From Lantana camara (lineage: Eukaryota; Streptophyta; Magnoliopsida; Lamiales; Verbenaceae): a stretch of 64,000 nt of DNA. The stretch is taken from positions 2,243,001-2,307,000 of the forward strand of contig CM074865.1 of the NCBI GenBank assembly GCA_037501455.1, read 5' to 3'. The position numbers and the translations under genes are program-made. How positions within the stretch are numbered: the stretch's first letter is position 1; each line of letters starts with the position of its first letter. Below the pieces are notes generated by a model, which was not told the origin of the DNA, did not search any database, and saw nothing but the letters and a program-made list of their open reading frames with translations. Shown here piece after piece: positions 1 through 12,193 of the stretch.

Positions 1-26
1 CAACCCGGGCCCGACTGGGAGTCCGG

Positions 27-1085
27 ATGCAGCCGCCTCGCACCAACACCTTCGATGAGCCCGAGTTTCAGAATGAAAAGCACTCAGACAGGTACAATGC
101 GCTTAATTCGAAAAATATTGTAAAATGCAGGTATCCTGACTTTGCTGCTTTGCGTGCTTTGGGTTTATATGAAACTGTCACTGAGTATTTCGATAGAATA
201 GGTTGGAACGATTACTTTAAGATGCGACATCCTATGTTTCACGATTTGATGCGTGCATTTTATGTCAGTTTTGAGTTACAGTTGCCTGATGAGTTTGCTT
301 TGTCTTCGCCTGATGTGATCCGATTTTCATTATGTGGGAAGCAGTTTAATCTTTCGATGAATGATTTTAATGTGCTGCTTGGATTTGTAGCTGAGGATGA
401 GGTAGATTCTGATGATTATGTGGCCTGTTTGTGTGATTACATTGATGCACCTGAGTTTGATGCTACTGCTGTGTATAGAGTCTTTACAAACAAACCAAAT
501 GCTAAATATAACCCTAGTTCTTCCAAAGATTATGATTTGGTTGACCCGTCCTTGCGGTATATACATAGATTACTTTCTTATTCTTTTGCCGGACGTGTCA
601 ATGGTCTTGGAATTCTGTCACAAACCACTTTGTTCTTCTTGTGGGCTATGCATGAGGGTAGACGGGTGAATCTAGGCTTCTGGCTTGCTGTCGAAATGAA
701 AGCTGCATGTGCACATTCTAGGAATTTAATTTTGGGACATATTGTGACTCAAATTGCTGTGAATGATCATTTGATTGATTTAGATGAGCCACATTTACCT
801 GCTTCAGTGCACATGAAACCTTTGGATTTACAATGCCTTGACAACATGTGTATGTTGTCAAAAGTGGGTGAAAGGTATAGTTTTTGTCGTGCAGGTACCT
901 TGCCCAAGACTGTTCCGAAGGTGTTTAAAGGAAAAAAGGCACAACAAATTCCACCCTCAACCGCTGAAGCTTCTACGTCACAGCAGCCCGGAGGCACGTG
1001 TGACCATGATCGGGACATTGCCTACATCAAGCAGAGCATCGACCTGATCCTAGGATTCCTCCACATTCCACCACCCCCTTATTGA
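27..1085 (+). CDS. Athila ORF-1 domain protein of the retrotransposon
   Basis: A 352-residue open frame resembling the 'Arabidopsis retrotransposon ORF-1' (ATHILA) family. Recognisable parts are the N-terminal block around LGLYETVTEYFDRIGW (residues about 46-61), a central helical region, and the block MKPLDLQCLDNM near residue 260. The C-terminus is rich in Gln, Ser and Pro. The frame is also open upstream of the first Met to the window edge, so the real start probably lies outside. In Athila elements this ORF sits after pol, in the position of the env-like gene, and its function is not established. No disabling stop is visible inside it. It is followed directly by the non-coding 3' region of the same element. 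Confidence 0.8.
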   Translation: MQPPRTNTFDEPEFQNEKHSDRYNALNSKNIVKCRYPDFAALRALGLYETVTEYFDRIGWNDYFKMRHPMFHDLMRAFYVSFELQLPDEFALSSPDVIRFSLCGKQFNLSMNDFNVLLGFVAEDEVDSDDYVACLCDYIDAPEFDATAVYRVFTNKPNAKYNPSSSKDYDLVDPSLRYIHRLLSYSFAGRVNGLGILSQTTLFFLWAMHEGRRVNLGFWLAVEMKAACAHSRNLILGHIVTQIAVNDHLIDLDEPHLPASVHMKPLDLQCLDNMCMLSKVGERYSFCRAGTLPKTVPKVFKGKKAQQIPPSTAEASTSQQPGGTCDHDRDIAYIKQSIDLILGFLHIPPPPY

Positions 1086-2656
1086 GGCGCTAGGCGCGCC
1101 CCCGCACTTCAGGGAAGTCCTCTCAATTTTTCTTTTTATGCTTTGAGGACATAGCATGTTTTAGGTGTGGGGGGAGTTTTTAGTGCTTTAACTGATTTAT
1201 TTCCGCATGTTTAGGCGTGTTTTAAGGGGTTAGTGGCTGTTTCCGGGTGTATATATATGCTGAAAATTTTCAGAGATTTTGGTGTTGAGATTATGCATGA
1301 TTTAGGACTGATTTAGGCTGATTTTGATGTCTTTTTGGCAAATTTTGAAGGCTGTGAATAGTAACTCTTAGGGCTGTTCGTTAAACTGACATTTAGGCAC
1401 TGATTTTGATGATTTTTGAAGCTGAATTTCCTATTTAGAGCTGTGTTGTTGCTGAATATTGTGCTTAAATGCGAGGATGTTGATAATTATGGAACTATGT
1501 TGCCCATTTTGAATGCTTTCTAGGAGGTTTGATTGTTGAGTTTAGCTAGAACGAGTTAGGTTCGTTGAATGCATGAAAGTTGTGTAGAATTTGATAAATT
1601 AGTATAGTAGTATGCCCTCATTTCTTGCGCACTATTGAATGAATTAATGTTCTTTGCTTAGATAGAAAGGTCTTTGATTTTCAAATTAGTCTAAAAATTG
1701 ATTAGAATGCATCTTAGCTCCTTTCGAGGCGAAATTTTTCGTTAATGATTGATTTGGGAAGTGACTTAGGCGATCGTTGTCGGTGGTAAGCCTTTCCTTG
1801 ATTCTTTCACAAATAAAGTTATCCCATTTGACCCCATTGAGCCTCATGTTGTGCATATTTTCTTCTTAGCCACGTTACAAGCCACATGCACAACATTAAT
1901 TTCCTACCCTTATTTGAATCACACCTTGCTTGCTCATTTGGATTGGAAATTTTAGATGTCTTTGGCTCCTTTGTATGCTCCCTTGTGCTTGAATTTTGCA
2001 AGAATGATATACAATGTTGAAAAAGAAAAAAAAAAAAAAAGATGAAAAGAAAAAGGGAAAAAGAAGTCAAGAAAGAAAAAAATGAGCAGAAAAGAGAAAA
2101 AGAAAAGAACAGAAAAATTGCAAAGAAAAAAGTAAGAGTGTGTTTTGAGTACAAAAGTCGATTAGTGAAAAGGGGGGGAATTAAGTTGTAATAAGGGGAG
2201 TCCGGTAGATGAAAAGGGAATTATCACGGGTTCTTTTGTAAGGGTGTAAGCTTGGTGTGTTAAGCCACTAAATTCCAGAAGTTTCATAACCTTTAACCCA
2301 AGCCTTGCATTACAAGCTCGAAAGACCTAACGATCTCGAGTCATGAGTTAACTACATTAGTGGAGATTGGAGTGAATGATGCATTCGAAATTGATAATTA
2401 GTACTTAGGCGAAAATCCTAGACTAATCAATCTAGTCTTTGTACATTCTTTCATTCAATTCACACTACTTTACACGAGGGTATGCTATTTATACTAATTG
2501 ATTGAATTTTGTACAATTGAGTAATGTGTTGATGAGCTAGACGTGTTTAAGTAAAAATTCGATGATTGCCTTTGTGATTGTGTTTGATGGGTAGTGTTGT
2601 TTCTATTGATTTTCATGATTCCTCGAGGACGAGCAATGGGTTAGTGTGGGGGAATT
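1086..2656 (+). other. Athila 3' non-coding region with two polypurine tracts
   Basis: No gene is visible. Near the ORF end is a G-rich motif ggtgtggggggag (about 1164-1176), and a second one, gtgtgggggaatt (2644-2656), lies directly before the LTR. The second is the expected primer site for plus-strand synthesis; the first is a possible additional internal polypurine tract. An A/G-rich stretch of about 100 bases lies at 2020-2130. Confidence 0.65.
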
Positions 2657-4413
2657 TGATAAGTTGTTAATTAATCATTTTTATAATTAAATTATGCCCC
2701 GAATTATGCTTTAATTTGATATTATTTATAAAGAATTGATGCTTTGATATTCTTATTATAGATTCGGGGCTCGAAAGCGAAATTGGAGCAAACTTGGTCG
2801 TGTTTAGAAGAAATCCACGAAAACGAGACAAACTCTTGCTGCCTTGTGCATTATGCCGTGGCTGAGCATTGTTGCTGCATGAAGAGTAATGTTTTAAGAT
2901 GCATGAGAATTTTGGAACATGCAGGCATTCACGTTTATGGGTTGGTTTGTTTAATTGATTTTGGGGGACTAATTATTTAGCTATGAATTTGGGCTGCACG
3001 TTGAGAAGGAAATTGGAATGCCATTCCACTACTTTGTATGGGGTCGGTATTCATGTTATTAAGAGGAAGTGGGCCCAGGCGTGGGTTGTGTTAGGAGGCC
3101 CGAGCTGGGTTGTTGTGGGCCTGGGAAATTAATTTCTGAGGTTAAGTTGTAGTTGATTCTGTGGGCTAGAAGAATTAGTGGGCTGGCCGTGTATGTGTGG
3201 AATTTATTTTGGGGAAGCCCAGATTCATGTAATTAATTTTGGGGCTTTGGGTTTATGGGCTGTGCTTATACCTTGGGAATTATTTTAGAATGGCCCAGTT
3301 ATGTTTTATTCTTGGAAAGCAATTAAATTGAGCCCGATTTGAACATAGAATTAGAATCCTATTTGGCTACGGATTCGTGCATGATTTTTGGAGACTTTGG
3401 CTTATTTATAGAGTCTCGGACAGCAGCTTGAGGAGGACGAAAATTCTGGGAGTAGAGTTCGTGGGCAAGCAACATCGAGAGCGAGGATTCGGCACAATCA
3501 TCCATCTTAGTTTAATTCTTCCCTTTTATTTTTAGTTTATTTATGTTAAAGAATTCCTCGATTATTGTTTTTATGGATTTTAGTAGCTAAACTTTTAATT
3601 ATCTAGCTAGGGATTAAGATTCGTTTTAAATATTGTGAGACCTAAACGTTTTATTCAATTCATGTTTATTTAGGCATTTATCTTATCTCCGTGTTTTGCG
3701 TTTATTGTGATTGATTTATTTAGTGATAGGGCCCGATCATCTAGATAGATTTAATTGCATATTGCCAATCTTGATGCTTGAAGTGTAGTAAAGTTGATTG
3801 ATAATTGGTGGTAAATTAGTGACAGGGTCTTAGCGATAACATTCCTCGTTCACTAAGGGATTTGATAATCTAATTTAAATCTTGCGTGTGTCACGACTTG
3901 GTTAATTAGGGTTGGTGTTTTTATGGTTCTTAATGCTGCGAATTCATTAAATCCTGTCGAGTGTCTCTAGGGGTTGTGAATTGGTTAGGGAAGATAACTG
4001 TCGAGTGTCTCTAGGTTATCCGACTAATTAAGTAAAAACAAGGTTGAGTCGAGTGTCTCTATCAACTATAGCCAATCTGTCTAAATAACTTGAATTAATC
4101 CTTGAGTCAATGATCAATATGATAAATCGAATCGAATATCCCTGGCTAGGTAATTCTTCCCTTGATTGATTTAATCCTACGTGAATTGCTTGATAGTTTT
4201 AATTAATTTTAATTCTTGTTAATTTATTTTAATTGTTTACCTTAGTCTTAATAATTCAAAACCCTCCCTTTTTAATTGTTTCTTTTCGTGGATAACTTGG
4301 GATTATTAGAAATAAGTCAGCCAGTCTCTGTGGATCGACCCTGTTTACGCTATACTCTGTTTAGTCGTCGAATAGGATTTTATATTTATTTTTGACGGAT
4401 TCGACACCTGTCA
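2657..4413 (+). repeat. 3' LTR of the Athila-like element
   Basis: The LTR runs from TGATAAG to ACCTGTCA and has TG...CA ends. It contains a TATA-like stretch (about 3400-3411) and a series of short repeats of the type cgagtgtctct (about 3957-4065). Its 3' 900 bases are clearly related to the solo LTR at 9569-11096 and 35943-36146, so the two belong to related but different families. Confidence 0.85.
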
Positions 4414-4857
4414 ATTGTTTTATTCGTGAAGTTTCAATTAATTAACTCCAATACAACTAATCGCATTCCCTTCAATAATTCTTGAATAGTTGCAAGGTTT
4501 TTAATAACAATTCAGCCCATTAATAATGCACTTTATGGACACATATATTTAGTTATTTACATTATTTTTGGGAATTAACCTATATGATTGTGCATATTTA
4601 ATACTCCGACAAACACCAATAAAGGAGCCAATGAGGCAAAGAGTTCTTGGTGAAACATGACACCTTTATTGACACGTCTCAATCTTAATACTTTTTACAT
4701 GTAATAATAATAATAACATAGGAGAAAACATTGTAATTTCCTTGACAGGTGGAACATGTTGCGTATGAGCCTACAAGCCACGAGGTATACTAAAGCAATC
4801 GGTTACTAATATCTCAAGAAAGAAGAGTCTTTCTGTCGGTACTTTCGTCCCGACCCG

Positions 4858-5772
4858 ACTCATGACATATATATTGTGTTTTAAAATTTGGATCGGACTC
4901 ATGACATATAAACTGTGTTTTAAAACTTGGATCGGATCGATCGAATCGGTTCAACTCGGTGATCGGCCGCCTATATCGAGTCCGAGCAACTTCCTAAAAC
5001 AAGTCATCAAACGGACCAATATTAATGGGTAAGAACCGATAAAAATATCCACCCGGACCGCTTCACGGAGCGTTTGGCCCAATTTTTTTATTCTTTTTCT
5101 TTTTTCTTTTTTTCCCAAAAAATAGTAAAAATCAACTTTAATTTATGAGGGTATGGGGTTCGAACCCACCACCTCAATTATACAAGTAAATTATTGAAAC
5201 AATTTACGCTAACCAAATTGTTGATATTCTTTGGACAACAATTTAAATAACTCTTAGAAATAATAAGCTCACCAAAAATTAAGTTACAAGAAAATATTAA
5301 TTATGATTGCAAATATTATAATACATCCTAAGAATTCAATTTACACATAAGTACAACAATTTGAAATATTTTATTTATTATAATAAATATTTATATAAAA
5401 ATATAAATATATATGTGATATTTTTTTATTTATTTTTCAAAATAAAAATATGATATTTGTTAAATCAGTTTTTTATCTATATTATTAATTTAGTTGATGT
5501 TGATTATTTTACTATTTAGTTAGATATATGTTTTATCTATATGTTTGTAGATTTATAGTTTGAAATTTTATTGTTAGAGATATTATTTAAAAGTTAATGT
5601 TTTATATTATTTAATTTATTTGATTATTTTTAGTTAATATTTATATATTTATATATAATTAAATATAATTAACATTTATATTATTATATATATTTATATA
5701 ATTAGAGATTATCACGTCATAATTATGACATCACACTAGTTCGATCAATATCCGAGTTTTAAAACATAGTGT
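4858..5772. repeat. AT-rich element with inverted ends
   Basis: The left end holds a 43-bp direct duplication (actcatgacatat... to ttggatcgg, about 4858-4940). The right end (about 5735-5772) holds the same motif in reverse, around ccgagttttaaaacata. Between them is AT-rich sequence with a SINE. This looks like an old inverted-repeat element, possibly MULE-like. No target duplication was found, so the limits are approximate. Confidence 0.4.
5086..5235 (-). mobile_element. tRNA-derived SINE, minus strand
   Basis: Read on the minus strand, an A-box-like motif (complement of 5206-5220) is followed by a B-box GGGTTCGAACCCC (complement of about 5155-5167) and then an A-rich tail (complement of 5086-5116). 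That is the order of a tRNA-derived SINE. It lies inside the inverted-repeat element 4858-5772. No target duplication was confirmed. Confidence 0.6.
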
Positions 5773-6022
5773 ATACACACAGAAAGTGCAACGTAGGAGG
5801 GGCAGTGACCAACCCTCCATGCTCAACTCTCGAAAGTAATATACAAACTGCAAACATCAACACTCAGAACTAATCCAAGCAAAGATTCTGGAACTAACAT
5901 GCTAAACAGACAATAATCACGCAGTCATGCACATAGATCAGCATAAAGCAGCAGCGGAAACTGCTTAATGATGGATGCGTTGTAATTAGGCTTAAATGCA
6001 GGATAATCAGATGTAATTTTCC

Positions 6023-6024
<2 letters not shown>

Positions 6025-6053
<29 letters not shown>
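6025..6053. repeat. (TA)n microsatellite in the MADS intron
   Basis: A run of about 14 TA units lies just downstream of the MADS-box exon, inside the presumed first intron. Confidence 0.9.
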
Positions 6054-6078
6054 ACTGATCCATAAAAGTGAAGTGTAC

Positions 6079-6260
6079 TTGGAGCTAGAGTATTGGTAGA
6101 GCCTGCGTGAAGGTGAGAAGACGATGACAGCAATTTCAGCATCGCAAAGAACTGATAGTTCATGAGCTTTCTTCACGAGCCCTTGTCTCCTCTTGGAAAA
6201 TGTCACTTGTCTGGCTGATATGTCGTCGATTTTCTTGATTTTGATACTCTCTCCCGCCAT
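6079..6260 (-). CDS. MADS-box exon 1 (StMADS11/SVP-like), other exons not seen
   Basis: The exon encodes a MADS DNA-binding and dimerisation domain: [20 protein letters not shown], then [16 protein letters not shown], then [13 protein letters not shown]. It begins MAGES, where most MADS proteins have MGRGK; an MA start is typical of the SVP/JOINTLESS/AGL24 clade. A donor GTACAC follows at 6078, which makes the exon 182 bp, the usual size of a MIKC first exon. The 5' leader (6261-6480) contains possible splice sites for a leader intron, also usual in SVP-like genes, and a TATA box lies at 6505-6514. No K-box exon can be recognised between 4414 and 6078. The rest may lie beyond the Athila element to the left of the window, or be lost. 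Transcription factors of this clade control flowering time and dormancy in other plants; no role is shown here. Confidence 0.75.
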
Positions 6261-6504
6261 GCTGAATCAAACAATCGAAACTGAAGGGATTAATTTTAGA
6301 TCTGTCAAAAATCGAAGAAACCCTCGAACGTCTTCACCTCAAACAGATCAAACATGAGAGAGATCTGAAGCTCTTCATCAAACATAAACCCAAAAACGAT
6401 TAATTTAGTACCTTTTCTGACATAAAAGAGTGAAGATGATGGTGCTCTTCGTCACAAGAAACAATTAAGTGAAGGAAGAAAACTCAGTGAAGCTGATAAG
6501 AAGA

Positions 6505-6514
6505 GCATTTATAG
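6505..6514 (-). promoter_or_regulatory. TATA box of the MADS-box gene
   Basis: The minus strand reads CTATAAATGC about 245 bp upstream of the MADS start codon. The position suits a leader of about 210 nt that includes a small intron. Confidence 0.6.
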
Positions 6515-6774
6515 GTCTTTGGAGACTGAAAAATTGGGAATTATGTATGAAGAAAGAGCAAAATAACTCTTACTCTTATAGAAGAAAGGAGGAGAAAAGA
6601 TTCAGCTATTAAGCTTACTTGGAAGAAGGTTTCGTGGGGTAGATTAGAGAAACCCAAGCACAATAGAATCTGCCAGTTGTCTGAGAAACACTTGATACAA
6701 GTAAGCAAGGTGGTGTGTGTCAATAATATTAACATGGAAATCCTCGAATTTTACCTATATCGCATGTAAATCCT

Positions 6775-6952
6775 GGAAAATTCTAATCCAGACCCGACTG
6801 GCCCGAACCCAACCATGTGAAAAGGCTAGTATATTACACTTGTCATTTGATTAGTCACTCTCCCTAAATTTTCCACCAACCACACGGCAAGTGTAAAACA
6901 CTCGCCCCCTCGTTACACCAGTTTGGTAAGCTAGGCTTGGGCAAGAATTACC
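6775..6952. mobile_element. MULE-type MITE, copy 1
   Basis: A 178-bp element with ends GGAAAATTCTAATCC and, in reverse, GGTAATTCTTGCCC. It is closely related along its whole length to the better preserved copy at 44168-44347. The flanking nine bases (gtaaatcct and ataaatctt) agree at seven of nine positions, which suggests an eroded 9-bp target duplication. Confidence 0.65.
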
Positions 6953-6961
6953 ATAAATCTT

Positions 6962-9568
6962 GTAATGGGGAGATTCTTGGTTGTGTTTTTGCATTACATG
7001 GAGGATTTAATTGTAATTAAGAGTCTTTATAAGTTTGGTTATATATGTTTAGCTTTTGACAGTTTGTAGTTAGGAATATTTGATTCTAAGTTGGAATACG
7101 GAAATGTTGTGATAGCATTCCATCTCGTTTTGAAATTCGAAATAATTAACAAAGTGTATTGATGAACAGTTCTTCTTCATTAGTGTTTTAACTTTTGACT
7201 CCTAATCATAGTAGATCGATTTCAGCGAAGTGGTGATCGAGATTCGAGCGTCTTGTATGTTTGCCCTTTGATTCTTAAAAATGTGTGACAATTCTGATTC
7301 GTTGTTGTATGACCTCATATTCGAGATATTCTCTCTGCCACTTGACCTTAAAACTTATGATAACCATATACTAAAACACAAGTCAAATACATGTGTGTAT
7401 ATGTCGAATCTATTATGTATGAAAACGAATACGATACAGTATGTATTTGGTGATACAATTATTTTTTAAATTTTACACATAAAAAGTTCCTGAATTATAA
7501 TACAGTCATGGTAAAATAATATTATTAGGAATTTTCGTATATTAACTGTGGCGACGCATTTATGGCTCGTCTTTATAAGGATATACACGAGTTTTAGTGT
7601 GTGTATATGAACGTAGCATTAGGTTCTTTGAGCTTTGTCATTATCTTCTTTTCTTTTATTTTCTTTTTTTGAGAAGATCATCTTCTTTTCTTATATTCTC
7701 CGTACTAGATATATTATAGCCCCAAGACAACTACATAAAGTTTACATTGGAATACTAGGAATATGATTGTCTAATTTCATTAAAATAAAAATGCCAAAAT
7801 CTCTAATTGACATAGTTTCTTACGTTCTTATGTTAATTTTCATCAGGGTTTTAAGTTTGGGCAATCATGAACACATATGTTTTAGCCAGTATGAATACAC
7901 TTCTTAAATAAAATAGTGGATAAAGATTCAATATCATCAGGGTATCGGATTCGGCCTTCAAAAACGCATTTATTATGGTATGAACACTTGGTAAATAATA
8001 TAGTTAGAATTCCAACTTTTTTGGTGCTATAATCCATTTTCATGGGTCGAGCCGGGACAGATGGAAAAAGATTCAAGAGATGTTGAAATAAAAGATTATA
8101 AAAAATTAGGTTTGACTTGGATTTAAAATTGTACTGTAGTATCTTGCATGCATGTTTATCTTTATAATATACAAAATCGATAATGATTTGTCCTCGTATA
8201 ATAATTAACCTACCAAAAATGTTGATAATATCATAATATTTTACTATCTAAAAAAATTAGTTCAGTTTTGACTCTATTATTTAACATATTATATTTTAGA
8301 GTGAAACGATCACTATAATACAATTAGTTAGTTTTGATTAAATTAGAAGTTAGAACTGAATTAAAATTTCTCGCGTACCAATATTAGCATAGAAAAAACA
8401 TGAATATAAAGAAAACTCAGTATTCCTCTTTCCATATTTGCATGTTCTATTTTCTTTTCATCTTTATCAATATGGTATAAAAATTGTTCAAAGATTTCGA
8501 GGAATCTAAAGAAAAAAGTGACGATATACAAATCCATGTAGTTAATTAACGGTTCAGTTCAGCGTTTACAAATTTAGATGAAGTTCTCGTGATTTGAACC
8601 CCACCTAAAGATGAAAATTTGAAATTTTTAATGTAAAGATACTTTTAAAAATATTATTTTATCATGTTATTTCGAATATTATATCCGACATTTCTTAACT
8701 TGAAAATTTTCAAAAAAAATCCATATAACCGTATTCACATCGTACCGTGTTCGGATCGTCATATTCATATCCGTCTACATATTGAAATTAGATAAGAAAA
8801 GGAAAGTTTATTTCCTGGTCAAGAATACATAATCAAATTTAAGTGAAGTTCTTGTGATTTGATTCCTCGCCCGGCTCAACCCCATCCAATCATTACAGGA
8901 CAAACTTTAAATGAAGTTCTCTAATGCACGAATACTTTTAAGAGTATCATTTTGATATTTCATATCCTATTCGTATTCGTGTATCACATATAAGAAGAGG
9001 GAAGTTTATTTCCTCGTCAAGAATACATTAATCAAAGAAAAAGGGGTTTTACATTTATCTTCAAAGGGCCAATAAAACCCTATTTTCCAAGACATCTCGT
9101 GGCTGAGGTTGGCTGCACTATATAGAAATTGGGACAATATGAGCCAAGTATCAAAAATAAGAAGCTGACATTATTGGCTATAGATACATGGTCCATCTTC
9201 AAAAGGCATATAGCTAAATGTGTTCTATTTCAACATCTGTATCTTTTTATATTCCCAAAACCAGGATAGCCACGACTTTATGTATACCTATAGTCCAGAA
9301 ATTGAAAGTACTCGGTGTGATTTGTCCAAAATTTATTTCCACCCCTATGTTTCAAAAGGTTACAAATATACCTTGAATTGACTTAGATATTATTCATTTT
9401 ACTTTCTTTGTTTCCTCAAAGTTTAGGTAGTACCGACTAGGGAAGGATATTTATAGCGATAAATACGAAATTTTATATAAAATAACGAAACTACGTACAA
9501 GTCAGTCAGTGTTAACAGACTTATATATGTGGGGCGGAAATTGATATCATAACAGCACTCATGAAATT
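6962..9568. other. AT-rich intergenic sequence without a gene
   Basis: No coding signal was found. Short open frames at 7281-7469 and 7882-8076 have no recognisable content. Two degenerate copies of a dispersed repeat lie at about 8580-8800 and 8850-9040 (shared motifs 'gaagttctcgtgatttga' and 'acttttaa.a.tat.attttat'). Similar sequence recurs near 60640-60790 and 62450-62570. Confidence 0.6.
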
Positions 9569-11096
9569 TGATAACGTGCATTATTTTCTAATATTTGTGT
9601 ATTTGTGGCCACGTTTTAGTGTGCTTTTACTTGCCTTGATGTATTTTAGTGTTTCGGGTGAAGCTGAGCTATTTTTCTGATTTATCGGAGTTTTTGGGCT
9701 AATTATACTGCTGGGCCGCGTCTCTGCGTTCATGGGAGAGGCCCAATTCAAAGAGCTTTGGAGATTCCTTTGAGGCAGCAGTTTTTCGATCATCTTTTGC
9801 ACGCAGAATTGGAGATTTGGAGCTTTGAGACAGCAGCTTGGCAAGAGTCGGGCAACTCATGCCGAGAAGCAAAATCATTCCTCGCTAATTCTTATTTCAA
9901 TTCTTTTATTTTTAGTTAGATGTTAAAGAATTCTTTTGAGTTTTTGTTGAGAATGTCGAACATGCGAAGCTAATTTCGTAATATCTAGCGAGGGATTCTT
10001 TTTGATTCAGTTAAATATCATGAAACCTAATTGTTTATCTATTTCAATTCAATTCAAATATTTATCAATTATCTGATTGTCGTGTTTATTGTGATTTATT
10101 TGCTTAAGTGGTAGGGCCCGCCATCTCAGTACATTTAATTACATAGCGTCATTCATGATGCATGAAGTGTATGTAATGCTTGATTGATATTTGTGGCGCG
10201 TTAACAATAAGTTATATAGCACGGACACGGCCAAAATTTGATCCGTGCAATGTCCGACGCGTGTCGGACACGGACACCCCTCGGATACGGCTCCGACACG
10301 TGTCGGACATGGTTGAAACGTGTCTGAAATTAAAAAAAATAGGACATGGTGTCGGACACAGTGGGGTGAAGTGTCCAACACGGCTCGGATACTGTGGGGT
10401 AAATTTTATAAAGTTTTTTATGCGTTTTTTGATATTTTTAAAAGTTTTTTGGGACAAAATTGAAATAACAAAACTTATTCTAGTTTTTAATTAGACATAC
10501 TTTTTAAATATTTTATTTTACATAGATTATACTTATAAAATATTTTTATTTTTATATAAAATAATTTTATTTACACATAAAATATATTTATTTATATAGA
10601 ATATAGTCGTGTCGGAGCAGTGTCTTTTCCTAAAATTTTTAAAAAATTCGTGTCGTCGTGTCTGTACCGTGTCTTGTCCATGTCGCCGTGTCCGTGTCCA
10701 TGAGTTTGTAGGCAAATCTGACTTCGTTGAAAGAATTGATAATCGGATTTAAATCTTACATGTGTCATGACTTGATTAATTCGGGTTAATATTTTCATAG
10801 ATTTTAATGTTGTCGGTTTATTAAAACCTTACGAGTGTCTCTTAGGATTGTGATACTAATTAGAGAAGATAACCATCGAGTATCTCTAAGTTATTCGACA
10901 AATTAAGTGAAAACTGAAAACTAGGCAGAGTCGAGTGTCTCTATCTGCGATAGCTAACCTACTTGAATAATTTGAAATTATTCTTGTGTCCATAACCGAT
11001 GTGATAACTGAATCGCGAATCTCCAGCTAGGTGTTATTCTCTCTATTGATTTATTCCACTTTTCCAACGCGTGCTAGTTGTGCTCTTTTTAGCTGA
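9569..11096 (+). repeat. Solo LTR, left part (split by nested insertions)
   Basis: An LTR beginning TGATAACG, preceded by AAATT (9564-9568). From about 9870 it aligns in order with the Athila LTR: the tattttta.tta.atgttaaagaattc stretch, the tggtagggcccg motif, and the cgagt.tctct series at 10832-10942. It stops abruptly at 11096, where the CTAG end of a Helitron begins. Its missing end is found at 35943-36146. Confidence 0.8.
10220..10702. mobile_element. Unclassified insertion with tgtccgacacg palindromes
   Basis: About 483 bp interrupt the solo LTR relative to the Athila LTR. The ends are GCACGGACACGG and, in reverse, CATGGACACGGACACGG. Inside are many copies of gtgtcggacac and its complement. 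The two halves are separated by an AT-rich middle (10400-10600). The inverted ends suggest a DNA transposon. No target duplication was confirmed and no coding frame is visible. Confidence 0.6.
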
Positions 11097-12193
11097 CTAG
11101 CAATGTGCATGTGCGTTGCACGTGTATGCCGGTTTGTACTTGTAATTTATGATATCTTGTGTTTTTTTAATATAATTACCTTTTCTTTTCATTTGATTTG
11201 ATTCTTGAGAGAGGTGTGTTGTGTGTGCATGGAATTACGTCCGTTTAGAATTGCAGATAGTATTGTTCTTTATTTTTTTCAATAGCAAGTGTTCAATACA
11301 TACCATAACTTTATTGGTTTTATTATTATGGATTAAAGAATATATGTTTTTTGATTGTTTATTTACTTTGTGGTACACGATATTAGCAATCTACATATAT
11401 AGTTGACAATAGTTAAAAATCCCTTCCAGGAGCACCACCGGTAACAAAATCTCTCCAGAACATATGTTAAAAAGCCAATAATTGTTGTTGTGGCATTTTT
11501 GGGGTCTTTAATTTATAATCATACCCATCTTTATTTCTGATTCTTTGAACTACCCTTTTTTTATTCGTAAAGCCATTGTTCGATACCTTCATTCTAATAT
11601 TGGAAATTAAAAATTGCAGTTGTTATTCTTCCATTTTGTTATCCTCGGACGCTCTTTTATTCTTTTTCCTTTTTTATTATCTTCAACATCTTTAGTTTTC
11701 CAGCCTTCTCCTCGTTTTTGTTTGGGTATTTTTTATTGTAAAATAATGCCAGAATTTCGTCATCGCCATCCACATTATTTTCATCGATGTTGACATTTCT
11801 ATCTCCTCATGTTTCTTGTCTTTTTCTTCTCTCGCAATAGTTATTTTTTTCTTTGTTTCCTTTGTTTTGTTCCCCTCGTTGCCTTTGTTTTTGGTTTCTC
11901 TATCTCTCTTGTCTCACTCTGCGCTTGTTTCCCATGTTGTTCTATTTTGTTTGCCTTGTTTTTCTAATTTGGTTTCTTTCCCCTTCTTTGTTCTTGCAAT
12001 TTCTTATCAGTCATTGCTCTTTTTCCTAATTGTTTTGTTGTATCCTCGAAAGCTTTTCCAACAACGAACAAAACTCTGTTTCGTATTTTTGCATTTTTGT
12101 CGAGTTTGAAAATAAATTTGTATTGTTTCGCTATTGTTGCTGCATAAGCGTTGCAGTGAGGGGATGTGTCTTGTACCTGCAAGTTTGTACCCT

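Larger units (their letters stand above)
1..4413 (+). mobile_element. Athila-like Ty3/gypsy retrotransposon, 3' part
   Basis: The window opens inside an LTR retrotransposon. In order it shows an Athila-type ORF, about 1.57 kb of non-coding sequence, a polypurine tract (2644-2656) and a 1757-bp 3' LTR that begins TGATAAG and ends ACCTGTCA. The five bases after the LTR (ATTGT, 4414-4418) should be one copy of the target duplication; the 5' LTR, gag and pol lie outside the window. Assignment to Athila rests on the ORF family and on the long non-coding spacer before the LTR, which is typical of that lineage. Confidence 0.85.

Noticed and set aside
1819..2154. Minus-strand frame rich in Phe and Ser
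   Set aside because: Arises from the A/G-rich tract of the Athila 3' region; low complexity.
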